From BOG-1363 sp043775355 (GTDB lineage: Bacteria; Planctomycetota; UBA11346), in assembly GCA_043775355.1 (NCBI GenBank), contig JAYVSL010000060.1, positions 1-36,119 of the forward strand: DNA of 36,119 nt, in the 5' to 3' direction. Below are positions 8,416 through 15,753 of this stretch, one piece after another; the first letter of the stretch is position 1; each line of letters begins with the position of its first letter. The notes below the pieces were generated by a model. It was not told where the DNA came from. It did no database searches and saw only the letters and a program-made list of their open reading frames with translations. The translations under genes were made by a program, and so were the position numbers.

Positions 8416-9558
8416 ATGCGCCCTCTCCTCCTATCGCTGATCTGTATTGCTGCCGTATTCGCCGGCGAAACCAAGCCGCCCGAGCGCGCTCACGTTGAGG
8501 CGCTGTCGAACGAAGCACAGACGTGGCTGCTGTCACAACAACAACCTGACGGAGCCTTGGTCCCAGGGAAAACATTTACCCTCGGCGTCACCGCGATGGC
8601 AGTGGTGGCGCTGTCATCGCCGCCGCATGCATTGACGGCGGATCATCCTGCGATGGCGAAAGCACTGACCTTTATCGACAGCTTCAAACAAAAAGACGGC
8701 GGCGTTTACGCCCTTGATGAAGGCATGGGAAATTACACCACCTCGCTGGCCTTGCAGGTGTGTGCGCGCTTACGCCCACAAGATCAGGTGACGATCACCG
8801 CTGCACAGCGCTATCTGCTTGGCCTGCAAAACACCGACAAAGACAGCATTGGTTTTGGTGGCATCGGTTACGGCGACAAAGGCCCTGGGCATGAAGATCT
8901 TTCTAATACCAGTTACGCGTTGTCGGCCCTGCGTGAATCCGGTGTACCTGCTGACAATCCACAATTGCAGGCAGCGCTTAAATTTCTCGAAAAATGCCAA
9001 GATTTATCCACCGTGAATAAACAACCGTGGGTTGGCGCAGCGGGCGGCAAGAACGGCCCAGGCGGCGCGGTCTACGGTCCAGCGGACGCCAAAGGCAGTT
9101 GGGAAAAACAAGATCCCACGCAAAGCGAAAAGTTCACCACCACTGGTACGATGAGCTATTCACTGCTGTCGAGCTACCTGACCTTAGAATTATCTCCCGA
9201 AGATCCGCGCGTCGTCGCCGCTTTAGGCTGGGTCAAAGGCGCCTATCAATTCGACAGCAATCCCGGCATGGCCAGCGGCAAAGAAATGCAGGGACTGTTC
9301 CACTATTACACCTTGATGAGCCGCACGTTCGCGCTGCTGAAAACCGACACCATCGACCTCGGCAATGGCCGCATCGTCGATTGGCGCAGCGATCTCTTCG
9401 CCTCCATCACCAGCAAAGCCCAACATATTACTCTCGATGACGGCAGCAAAGCCGCGTTCTGGATCAACAGCGCCCCCCGCTGGGCCGAAGGCATGCCACA
9501 CCTGACGACGTCGTACATGCTGCGGGCGTTGAAGGCGATTTCGTCGCGACTGCCGTGA
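8416..9558 (+). CDS. exported squalene-cyclase/prenyltransferase-like alpha-toroid protein
   Basis: The 380-residue product has a signal peptide (about residues 1-17, ending VFAGE) and then repeated helical hairpins of the alpha/alpha toroid kind seen in squalene-hopene cyclases and prenyltransferase beta subunits. Visible repeats include a QQQPDGAL...LGVTAMAVVAL unit, a QKDGGVY...NYTTSLALQVC unit and the unit around GFGGIGYGD...LSNTSYALSAL. The catalytic DxDD motif of class II terpene cyclases is absent, so cyclase activity is unlikely. Such exported toroid proteins are numerous in planctomycetes and their function is unknown. The ATG at 8416 has GGAG at 8406-8409, supplied by the end of the duplicated segment. 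The C-terminal lysine-, serine- and arginine-containing end has no anchor. Confidence 0.75.
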   Translation: MRPLLLSLICIAAVFAGETKPPERAHVEALSNEAQTWLLSQQQPDGALVPGKTFTLGVTAMAVVALSSPPHALTADHPAMAKALTFIDSFKQKDGGVYALDEGMGNYTTSLALQVCARLRPQDQVTITAAQRYLLGLQNTDKDSIGFGGIGYGDKGPGHEDLSNTSYALSALRESGVPADNPQLQAALKFLEKCQDLSTVNKQPWVGAAGGKNGPGGAVYGPADAKGSWEKQDPTQSEKFTTTGTMSYSLLSSYLTLELSPEDPRVVAALGWVKGAYQFDSNPGMASGKEMQGLFHYYTLMSRTFALLKTDTIDLGNGRIVDWRSDLFASITSKAQHITLDDGSKAAFWINSAPRWAEGMPHLTTSYMLRALKAISSRLP

Positions 9559-9560
9559 AA

Positions 9561-9666
9561 CTAGCTGCGAGCTACGAGCTGCGAGCTACGAGTTAGCACA
9601 CGCGCATCGGTAGTCTGTCTTCAAATTCGAAGCTCGAAGCTAGAAGCTAGAAGCTAGAAGCTAGAA
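9561..9666. repeat. inverted pair of 7-bp tandem repeat arrays
   Basis: The left array (9561-9596) repeats GCTRCGA four times. The right array (9628-9666) repeats GAAGCTA four times after one GAAGCTC. The reverse complement of the right unit (TAGCTTC) resembles the left unit (TAGCTGC), so the two arrays form an imperfect inverted repeat around a unique loop of about 31 bases. The right array overlaps the trpE stop codon (9661-9663). The gap lies between two convergent genes, where a hairpin could end both transcripts. Confidence 0.85.
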
Positions 9667-11184
9667 TTGCCCAGCGCGCGCGATGGCCATGAGTGTCGCG
9701 CGTGCTTTACGTAACGTTTCTTCGTATTCCGCAGCGGGAACGCTGTCGGCGACAACACCCGCTCCCGCCTGAACATGAACTTTCCCTGGCGTCAGTATCG
9801 CCGTGCGCAGCGCGATGCAGGTGTCGAGATTGCCGCGAAAATCGAGGTAACCGACGGCACCCGCATACGGCCCGCGTTTCACCGGTTCTAATTCATCGAT
9901 GATTTGCATCGCGCGCACTTTGGGCGCGCCGCTGACCGTTCCCGCAGGATGACAACAACGCAGCGCGTCGAGCGCGTCCAGGTCATCGCGCAGATCACCT
10001 TCGACGTGGCTGACAATGTGCTGCACATGACTATAGCGTTCGATCACCATGCGCTCGGTCAGTTTCACGCTGCCGGGTTTGCATACGCGTCCGACATCGT
10101 TGCGACCGAGATCAATGAGCATGGTGTGCTCGGCCAGTTCTTTCGGATCGGCGAGTAATTCCTTGGCCAGGTGTTCGTCTTCGGCTGGTGTTGCACCGCG
10201 CAGGGCGGTGCCCGCAATAGGACGCACGGCGACCCGGCCATCTTCAACGCGCACCAATAATTCCGGGCTAGCGCCGACCAGCGCGGAATCATTGAGTTTC
10301 AGACAAAATAAATACGGACTTGGATTTAAGCTGCGCAAGCTGCGATAAACTTGGAACGGTGTCAGCGCGCACGATGCGGTTAGGCGCTGGCTGAGCACGA
10401 CCTGAAACGCATCACCAGCTTTGACGTATTCTTGAATACGACGCACGCCGACTTCAAAGCGTTCTTTGGAGGTGTGCTGATGATACGTTGGATCGATTCC
10501 AGGCTTGGCCTCGACCAACAGCGAAACATGCGGCTTTTCCAGGCGTTTTTGCAATGCATCCAATTCCATTATCGCGCGGTCGTAAGCCTGATCGACGGTG
10601 ACTCCGGTAGTCAAATCTAAATGCGTAATGAGCAATAAATGATTATAACTATGATCAAATACTAAAACGGTGTCATAGCGGCACAGATGAAGGTCCGGCA
10701 AACCAAGCACATCCGGCGGACACGCCGGCAGCGGTTCCATCATGCGCACGGTGTCGTAGGATAAATATCCAACTAAACCGCCTGTGAAACGCGGCAGCCC
10801 AGGCAAATGCGGCGTGCGGAAACGGCGCAGATAAGAACGCACCGCGGCATACGGATCACCAGCCAGTATTTCCTGCGTGCCATCCATGCGATGTAAGGTG
10901 ACGTGTTGCAGATCGCCAACCAAACGTTCACGCGGCGCGGCTCCCAGCATGCTGTATCGCGCAACCCGTTCACCACCGACCACACTCTCAAAAAGAAAAA
11001 CATACGGCTCATCGTTCAGCCGCGCCAAGGCGCCGACCGGCGTCAACTCATCAGCCACCAAACGGCGGACCACCGGGATGAGCGTATAGCCGTCAGCGGC
11101 AAGAGCAGCGGCAGCAGCGCGATCAGGGTTCATGGCGTTCATGGCATTATTCATGGTATCTGGGCATCCAGGTGGCGCGGGCAT
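9661..11184 (-). CDS. trpE: anthranilate synthase component I
   Basis: TrpE makes anthranilate from chorismate with ammonia delivered by TrpG, the first step of tryptophan synthesis. The 507-residue product has the N-terminal regulatory fold (LIPVVRRLVADELTPVGAL, then FESVVGGERVARYSMLG, where E66-S67 correspond to the tryptophan-binding LLES region) and the C-terminal chorismate-binding domain. The latter includes LNPSPYLFCL (286-295), LGRNDVGRVCKPGSV (359-373), HPAGTVSGAPK (412-422) and GPYAGAVGYLDF (438-449). The ATG at 11184 is used here; ATGs at 11154, 11142 and 11133 are in frame, and 11133 gives the more family-like N-terminus, so the true start is open. No trpG neighbour is present. 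The stop codon lies within the heptamer array. Confidence 0.93.
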   Translation of the reverse strand: MPAPPGCPDTMNNAMNAMNPDRAAAAALAADGYTLIPVVRRLVADELTPVGALARLNDEPYVFLFESVVGGERVARYSMLGAAPRERLVGDLQHVTLHRMDGTQEILAGDPYAAVRSYLRRFRTPHLPGLPRFTGGLVGYLSYDTVRMMEPLPACPPDVLGLPDLHLCRYDTVLVFDHSYNHLLLITHLDLTTGVTVDQAYDRAIMELDALQKRLEKPHVSLLVEAKPGIDPTYHQHTSKERFEVGVRRIQEYVKAGDAFQVVLSQRLTASCALTPFQVYRSLRSLNPSPYLFCLKLNDSALVGASPELLVRVEDGRVAVRPIAGTALRGATPAEDEHLAKELLADPKELAEHTMLIDLGRNDVGRVCKPGSVKLTERMVIERYSHVQHIVSHVEGDLRDDLDALDALRCCHPAGTVSGAPKVRAMQIIDELEPVKRGPYAGAVGYLDFRGNLDTCIALRTAILTPGKVHVQAGAGVVADSVPAAEYEETLRKARATLMAIARAGQF

Positions 11185-11620
11185 CCTGTCGCTGGTGAAA
11201 AAAAGTCATTACGAGTCGGTGGCCATCAGCAATTTCCCGGACGTGGATAACCAAAGCGCGAGTCTGTTAGCGCAGTGAAAAGTTACTAAAAATCGTTCAA
11301 GATCGCTAAAGCGTGTCTGTCTATACACTTTAGACATTTTACCCAGTTTGCGGAAGGACCCGGTGACACCGACATAAGTCGTTTTAAAATATCGACTTAC
11401 ATAAACATGAAGACGCTATGAAGACAACCGGTGTCCAAGTATGCAATTGAAAACGTACGGGTGCCCCCCATCTTCCCCGCCTGCTAAGCGGACCAGGTTG
11501 GGAAATACTCGGGTCATCCCGTCACACCGTATTTCCCTTTTGGCCCACGAAGCGGTCGCTCTGTGTGGGAGTGGCCGTGTCTTCTGAACCTCGTCAACAA
11601 TCCCCTTAAGGAGGATAGAC
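11185..11620. promoter_or_regulatory. divergent intergenic region with a structured leader before the porin
   Basis: This 436-base gap separates divergent trpE and the porin. On the plus strand it holds a series of inverted repeats: AAGTCG/CGACTT (11376-11381 with 11393-11398), CCGC/GCGG (11477-11480 with 11488-11491), a perfect GGGAAATAC/GTATTTCCC (11500-11508 with 11529-11537) enclosing CGGG/CCCG (11510-11513 with 11518-11521), and CCCAC/GTGGG (11544-11548 with 11565-11569). The strong ribosome binding site AAGGAGG follows at 11608-11614. This looks like a structured 5' leader, but I do not recognise a known riboswitch class. No convincing -35/-10 pair could be assigned for either gene. Confidence 0.5.
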
Positions 11621-12796
11621 GTGAATATTCGCAATCTCGTTCCTGCTCTCGCCATCGTCACCCTGACCTCGACCGCCGGCTTCGCCGCGGACGCAGCACC
11701 AGCCGTGACCTTTTCTGGATGGGTGGACACTGTCCTCCAATTCAGTGATGATGACACCAAGGATGTTTCGCCGACTGCAGTAACTAACCCTTCAGCCAAA
11801 GATGAATCAACCGGCTCATTGCGCTTCACCGGTGCAGCTAGCTTGAAGGCTACCTGGAAAGTCACCGATGCTGTATCGGCCAAGACCAACCTGTGGTTCG
11901 ATCCAGGTTCAAACGCAGTCAACATGCGCGAAGCCTACTTCTCCTGGAACATCAACGACACCCTTAACTGGTCGATGGGTAAGTACATTAATCACCTCGG
12001 CTGGATTTCAGCGGAACCGACCGGCGATAACTTTATGTTCGTTAACGCCAACACCATTGGCTACCGCAATATCTACGGCAACGATGTGCTCGGTACTGCC
12101 ATTGGTTTCGCACCGAAAAATTCCCCAATTTCGGGCGCGGTTCACGTCACCAACGGTTATTTCACCAAGAGTGATGCTAAAAGCACGAACTACGAGTCAG
12201 CCCCCAGCACCACGCGCGAAAACAGCGATCTGGGCTTCGGCCTCGACCTGACCTTCAAGCTCCCGAATGAACTCGGCAGCATTAATGCGGAATTGGCTTA
12301 TGACATCCACTCAGGCGACACGAGGTACCTCGGCGGCGTGAATCCTTCTGCTGTAACCACTGGCCTTGGCGGTGACGTTCTGTTGGTTGGCATCAATGCC
12401 ACCATCAAGCCAGTCAAGATCGTCACGCTCGGTGCTGAACTTCAGTACCTGACCGTCGGCGATTCCGAGAATGTTGCCGGCGCCACCCAGAACGACGGCA
12501 TCAACCGCCTGCAGTTCTTGTTGTTGGGCAACGTTGCCATCGAAGCAGCACCAGTGCCGATGTCGGTTTCCGGCTTGGTTCAATGCGTCTCCATCGATCG
12601 CGATACATCTGCGACCAAAACCGAAGAGAGCTTGTACGTTGGCGTTGCTCTGTTGACCAACCCACTGACCAACACCAAGTTCGGCTTGAACTTCGAAGTC
12701 GGTTACTTTGATCAAACCGGTGTCGATGGCGATTATGGCGCTGCTGGCGAAAACAACGGCTTGACCGTTGCCGTCGAAGGCCTGATCAGCTTCTGA
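11621..12796 (+). CDS. outer-membrane beta-barrel porin, BBP2-like
   Basis: The 391-residue product has a signal peptide (about residues 1-22, ending AGFAAD) and then alternating amphipathic strands with no hydrophobic helices. It ends in phenylalanine (VAVEGLISF), the usual outer-membrane barrel terminus. The stretch REAYFSWNINDTLNWSMGKYINHLGW and the following loop resemble the OmpL-like/BBP2 family of putative porins common in Planctomycetes and Verrucomicrobia. The start is a GTG at 11621, supported by AAGGAGG at 11608-11614 with ideal spacing. Such a strong site suggests an abundant protein. A long structured leader precedes it and an intrinsic terminator follows at 12836-12867, so it is probably monocistronic. 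The transported solute cannot be told. Confidence 0.8.
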   Translation: MNIRNLVPALAIVTLTSTAGFAADAAPAVTFSGWVDTVLQFSDDDTKDVSPTAVTNPSAKDESTGSLRFTGAASLKATWKVTDAVSAKTNLWFDPGSNAVNMREAYFSWNINDTLNWSMGKYINHLGWISAEPTGDNFMFVNANTIGYRNIYGNDVLGTAIGFAPKNSPISGAVHVTNGYFTKSDAKSTNYESAPSTTRENSDLGFGLDLTFKLPNELGSINAELAYDIHSGDTRYLGGVNPSAVTTGLGGDVLLVGINATIKPVKIVTLGAELQYLTVGDSENVAGATQNDGINRLQFLLLGNVAIEAAPVPMSVSGLVQCVSIDRDTSATKTEESLYVGVALLTNPLTNTKFGLNFEVGYFDQTGVDGDYGAAGENNGLTVAVEGLISF

Positions 12797-12835
12797 TCGT
12801 CTGATATCGTTTCCGTCCTTCCGGACGAAACCTGT

Positions 12836-12867
12836 AACCCCGGCAGCAATGCCGGGGTTCTTTTGTT
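12836..12867 (+). terminator. intrinsic terminator after the porin gene
   Basis: AACCCCGGCA (12836-12845) and TGCCGGGGTT (12850-12859) form a perfect 10-bp stem with a GCAA tetraloop, followed by CTTTTGTT. A weaker bulged hairpin, GTTTCCGTCC with GGACGAAAC, precedes it at about 12809-12831. Confidence 0.88.
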
Positions 12868-12952
12868 GGGACATATCGATATTTTCCAGCGACGCTGACT
12901 CTGCCCGCATCTTTTGCACAGCACCTATTCCCACCATGACAAGGATTACACC

Positions 12953-14563
12953 ATGCGCCTCTCAGCCATTGCTCTGCTCGCCATGGTCACCTCATGCCTA
13001 TGCGCCGGTGAAAGCAGCTGTTTCTTCAAAGACGGCGACCGCGTCAGTTTTTTTGGTGACAGTATTACTGAAGCTAAAGTGTATGGTCGCGTGACTGAAT
13101 TGGTCTTCCGCCATTTTCATCCGCAGGCGAAAGTCAGCTTTATCAATAATGGGCATGGCGGTTTGCAGCTGGCTGGAACCACTCTTAATACGGTGGTCGC
13201 CGGTGACCCGAATGTGGTGACGATGATGATTGGGATGAATGACGCGATCATCGGCTCCTGGGTGCGCGGCATGCCGATTGATTCGGTGATCGCTGCATAC
13301 AAAGCCAAGCTGGCCGCGCTGGTTCGTGAACTAAGGGCGTTGGGCAAAGAAATAATTATTCTGACTCCGACTCTCACCGACGAATCGGTCGCCAGCATTT
13401 TTATGACCGAAGGCACGCGTCGTCTTCTTGCCGCCATTGGCAGAGGGTGCGTCGACGTTGCTCAGCAAGAATCCGTGCCCTGCATCGATGTCCAATCGGA
13501 GTTTGAACATTACGAAGAGTCATTACCACGCTTCGCCGTGCTACGACCGGATGGCGTTCATCCGTGTGCTCGGGGGCAGTACCAGATTGCTCGCAGTTTG
13601 TGGACGCAATTGAATCTTGCGGGAGCGTTGGAGGGCGGTCGAACCGTCGCGAGTGCGTCGACGGAGTTAGATGTCGAGCTAACCTTGGCGTCGAACATCC
13701 TGCCGAGCGACAGCAACGCCTTAGAGTTTTCGCTTACGACGCCGACACCAACGCCAACGCCAATAACCGCCACGGCAACCTGGAGCCTGGGTAAATTTCG
13801 CGGGAGCGAATCCCTGGCACTCAATGGGAAAACTCCTTGGACGCTCAAGCTGCCGACGAATGCATTACCGCAGAGCAACGGAACGTCCGCCACCATGGTG
13901 GTGGATGTGGAGAGCCAAGGCGCTCGGCGCCTCTTCATCGTCGATGTCTTCCGGAAGATGGTCATTCATGGCAAAGCCGGAGAAGCGACCGGAGCGATTG
14001 CCGATGCGAAGGGAGAGCCGCTCTGCACGTACCTGTTTCGCAAGGACGGGCGTCGACTGGTGTTCGAAGCTTCAGTAAAAAAGAAAGAACTGTTCCAAAG
14101 TAATGAGGACAATTATCCCTGGGGCAGCGGCGATGCGTTGACGTTATATCTGGATCTGCGCAAAAATTCGGACTTTGCTGGCCTTGGCTTCGATGGCGAT
14201 GTTTTTCAAGTATGGTTCAAGCCGCAAGACAAACCGTTCTTTTCGCCGGGTTTTCACCCCTATTCGGGCAAGCACATGGCGAACATCGCCACCGCTTACG
14301 GTGAACGAAGTGCCGACGGCTACAAAGTCGGACTGCTGCTCTCGGGCTATGTCACGCTGAAAGAAGCCTTTGACGTGTCTGACCGAGATTTCATCGGCTT
14401 CGATCTCTCGATCATCAGCGCTGCTGCCCTGGGCAGACAAACGTGGACCAATCTTCAGCAGACTGATCGGCCGAACCATCTGTTCCCTGGGACCTTTGCC
14501 CTCGTCGATCTTTACGGGAAAATTAGCACAGATACGATTTTGACGGCTAGCGTTTTTCCCTAA
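12953..14563 (+). CDS. exported SGNH-family esterase with C-terminal CBM9-like domain
   Basis: The 536-residue product begins with a signal peptide that carries a possible lipobox (VTSC, cysteine 15; signal peptidase I cleavage near CAGE is the alternative). The first domain is a GDSL/SGNH hydrolase: block I GDSIT with nucleophile S37, block II glycine at GHGG (67-70), block III GMND with N96, and block V DGVHP with D200 and H203. A proline/threonine linker encoded at about 13738-13770 leads to a C-terminal domain of about 270 residues. That domain contains DALTLYLDLR, GFDGDVFQVWFK and a closing GFDLSII segment, resembling carbohydrate-binding module 9. This suggests de-esterification (for example deacetylation) of a polysaccharide. 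The ATG at 12953 has AAGGA at 12941-12945; a TTG at 12914 in the same frame is not needed. Confidence 0.82.
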   Translation: MRLSAIALLAMVTSCLCAGESSCFFKDGDRVSFFGDSITEAKVYGRVTELVFRHFHPQAKVSFINNGHGGLQLAGTTLNTVVAGDPNVVTMMIGMNDAIIGSWVRGMPIDSVIAAYKAKLAALVRELRALGKEIIILTPTLTDESVASIFMTEGTRRLLAAIGRGCVDVAQQESVPCIDVQSEFEHYEESLPRFAVLRPDGVHPCARGQYQIARSLWTQLNLAGALEGGRTVASASTELDVELTLASNILPSDSNALEFSLTTPTPTPTPITATATWSLGKFRGSESLALNGKTPWTLKLPTNALPQSNGTSATMVVDVESQGARRLFIVDVFRKMVIHGKAGEATGAIADAKGEPLCTYLFRKDGRRLVFEASVKKKELFQSNEDNYPWGSGDALTLYLDLRKNSDFAGLGFDGDVFQVWFKPQDKPFFSPGFHPYSGKHMANIATAYGERSADGYKVGLLLSGYVTLKEAFDVSDRDFIGFDLSIISAAALGRQTWTNLQQTDRPNHLFPGTFALVDLYGKISTDTILTASVFP

Positions 14564-14720
14564 TTTCATGCCAACGACTTTCGACAAAGTTTGGTCGTGA
14601 AAGAAATCAAAAAAATCTGGCGCTCACGCACCAAATAATCGAAGCCGTTTTTTGCGCTGCTCTTCGATTGGCCCCGAAGGACGTCTGTGCGAACGCCCAC
14701 TGCATGAACTTTTCCAGGGG

Positions 14721-14797
14721 CATCACGATCGCCTCTATTCCCGCTTATTGATGTCGTGATGAACCAAGCTTGCATCAAGATGCGTGCTAATAGCATC
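14721..14797 (+). promoter_or_regulatory. inverted repeats before vapB, candidate autoregulatory operator
   Basis: CATCACGA (14721-14728) is matched by TCGTGATG (14754-14761). Closer to the start, GCATC-AA-GATGC (14772-14783) is a perfect palindrome, and GATGC (14779-14783) is matched again by GCATC (14793-14797), six bases before the vapB ATG. VapB-type ribbon-helix-helix antitoxins usually bind such palindromes over their own promoter. The assignment is inferred from position and symmetry. Confidence 0.5.
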
Positions 14798-14802
14798 ACT
14801 GC

Positions 14803-15072
14803 ATGAGAACGACGATCGACCTTGACCAGGCCGTCCTAAAGCAAGTCCGCAAGCGGGCTTTAGAAGGCCACCGCACCATGAGCCAAGTGGTCGAAGAAGC
14901 CCTCCGCCGATTTCTGCGGCAGCCTGCTGAGGCGAAAAAACAGGCCTTCACCCTCATCACCGGTGGTCTTCCTGACGGCACTGCGCCGACTTGGGAAGCG
15001 ATGAAACAGCAGATGAACGACGAAGATGACGCTTCCGTACGACGCGTGGCGGACGCCGATGCTGCTCCCTGA
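14803..15072 (+). CDS. vapB: ribbon-helix-helix antitoxin, VapB-like
   Basis: The 89-residue product opens with the beta strand MRTTIDLDQAVLKQVRKRA, followed by helices SQVVEEALRRFLRQ: the ribbon-helix-helix DNA-binding fold of CopG/Arc type used by many antitoxins. The C-terminal part (about 45-89), rich in acidic residues, would wrap the toxin. The gene overlaps the following PIN-domain gene by 14 bases (or 47 with the longer toxin start). This arrangement is typical of a type II toxin-antitoxin pair that represses its own promoter. Palindromes lie directly upstream. Confidence 0.85.
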   Translation: MRTTIDLDQAVLKQVRKRALEGHRTMSQVVEEALRRFLRQPAEAKKQAFTLITGGLPDGTAPTWEAMKQQMNDEDDASVRRVADADAAP

Positions 15073-15496
15073 CGTTAACGTACTCATCTATGCTCACCGC
15101 GTCGATGCGCTCTTGCACCAACGGTATGCTGACTGGCTGGTGCGCTTGGCTGAAGGTGCTGAGCCCTTCGCATTGTCCGAATTGGTCGCCAGTTCTTTCG
15201 TTCGCATAGTGACGAACGCAAAAGTTTTCAAACCGGCAACGCCACTGACGGATGCATTGGCCTTCATAGATCAACTTCGCGCCTTGCCACATTGTCATCC
15301 ATTAGTTCCGGGAGCACGAAACTGGGAAGTCTTTTCCCGCGTCTGTCGTGAAGCGAAAGTCAGCGGCGCAGTAGTCAGCGATGCGTATCACGCCGCGCTC
15401 GCCATCGAACACGGCTGCACGTTCATTACGTGCGACGGCGATTTTGCGCGCTTTGACGGACTGCGTTGGCATCATCCTCTTCAACCCAAGGGCTGA
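15059..15496 (+). CDS. vapC: PIN-domain ribonuclease toxin, VapC-like
   Basis: VapC toxins are Mg-dependent ribonucleases that cut tRNA or rRNA and stop growth when the antitoxin is lost. The product from the ATG at 15059 has 145 residues. All four acidic catalytic positions of the PIN fold can be seen: D5 in LLPDVNVLIYA, E41 in ALSELVASSF, D108 in SDAYHAALA and the D126/D128 pair in TCDGDFARF. The frame also has an ATG at 15026 that would add 11 residues, but family members start right before the LLPDVN strand. The gene overlaps the end of vapB, so translation is coupled. It looks intact. Confidence 0.87.
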   Translation: MLLPDVNVLIYAHRVDALLHQRYADWLVRLAEGAEPFALSELVASSFVRIVTNAKVFKPATPLTDALAFIDQLRALPHCHPLVPGARNWEVFSRVCREAKVSGAVVSDAYHAALAIEHGCTFITCDGDFARFDGLRWHHPLQPKG

Positions 15497-15506
15497 ACGT
15501 ATTCGT

Positions 15507-15539
15507 GCGGTAGAAACCGCAGTCGCCTAATTACGGCGA
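15507..15539 (+). terminator. two adjacent short hairpins after vapC
   Basis: GCGGT-AGAA-ACCGC (15507-15520) is followed by TCGCC-TAATTAC-GGCGA (15523-15539). The pair starts 10 bases after the vapC stop, but no T-run follows, so termination is uncertain. The rest of the gap up to 15753 contains no frame that I can defend. Confidence 0.35.
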
Positions 15540-15753
15540 TTCGCGAAAATATCACGGCTCATATTAGCGCTCTGGAAGTCATCGACCACATCATTCATGC
15601 ATGGCAACATGCCAGCGGCATCACGCTTTGACTCCTGCGCCGCCGTTGCCTGCCGAGTGTGTGCCAAGAAGTGTTGAGCCGCAGAGGATTGACCGGCGAT
15701 GCGCTGGGCAACACTGCGTTGGCTACCTGAAACACGGGTAAGGAGTTTGCGAC

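Larger units (their letters stand above)
8080..8420. repeat. 170 bp tandem duplication upstream of the toroid gene
   Basis: Two near-identical units follow head to tail: 8080-8249 and 8250-8420. Both start CTGCCACACAAGAAAGAACTG, contain one inverted-repeat element each, and end CTTCAACTGGAG followed by a CCACAT-type sequence. In the second unit the end supplies the ribosome binding site GGAG (8406-8409) and the ATG of the gene at 8416. In the first unit the same place reads CCACATACA and no gene follows. The unit therefore appears to have been copied together with the 5' edge of the gene. Differences concentrate in the loop of the inverted repeat. Confidence 0.9.

Noticed and set aside
7934..8575. 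Overlapping open frames on both strands across the duplicated repeats (several with EQEERRNGG)
   Set aside because: The purine-rich repeat arms lack stop codons and give the same peptide wherever the element occurs, including at 4897-5127. There is no independent evidence of coding.
11416..11925. 169-codon minus-strand frame across the porin leader
   Set aside because: It overlaps the structured leader and the porin signal peptide, with no recognisable domain or ribosome binding site.
12311..12937. 208-codon minus-strand frame opposite the porin gene
   Set aside because: The porin has a strong ribosome binding site, signal peptide and terminal phenylalanine. The opposite frame has none of these and runs through the intrinsic terminator at 12836-12867.
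14564..14802. tRNA or small RNA in the gap before vapB
   Set aside because: Inverted repeats are present, but no cloverleaf with a T-loop GTTCRA could be folded; the repeats better fit operator sites.
15497..15753. Possible gene remnant between vapC and the ABC exporter
   Set aside because: A plus-strand stretch reading ALEVIDHIIHAWQHASGITL could be a relic, but it has no start and no recognised match, so it cannot be supported.
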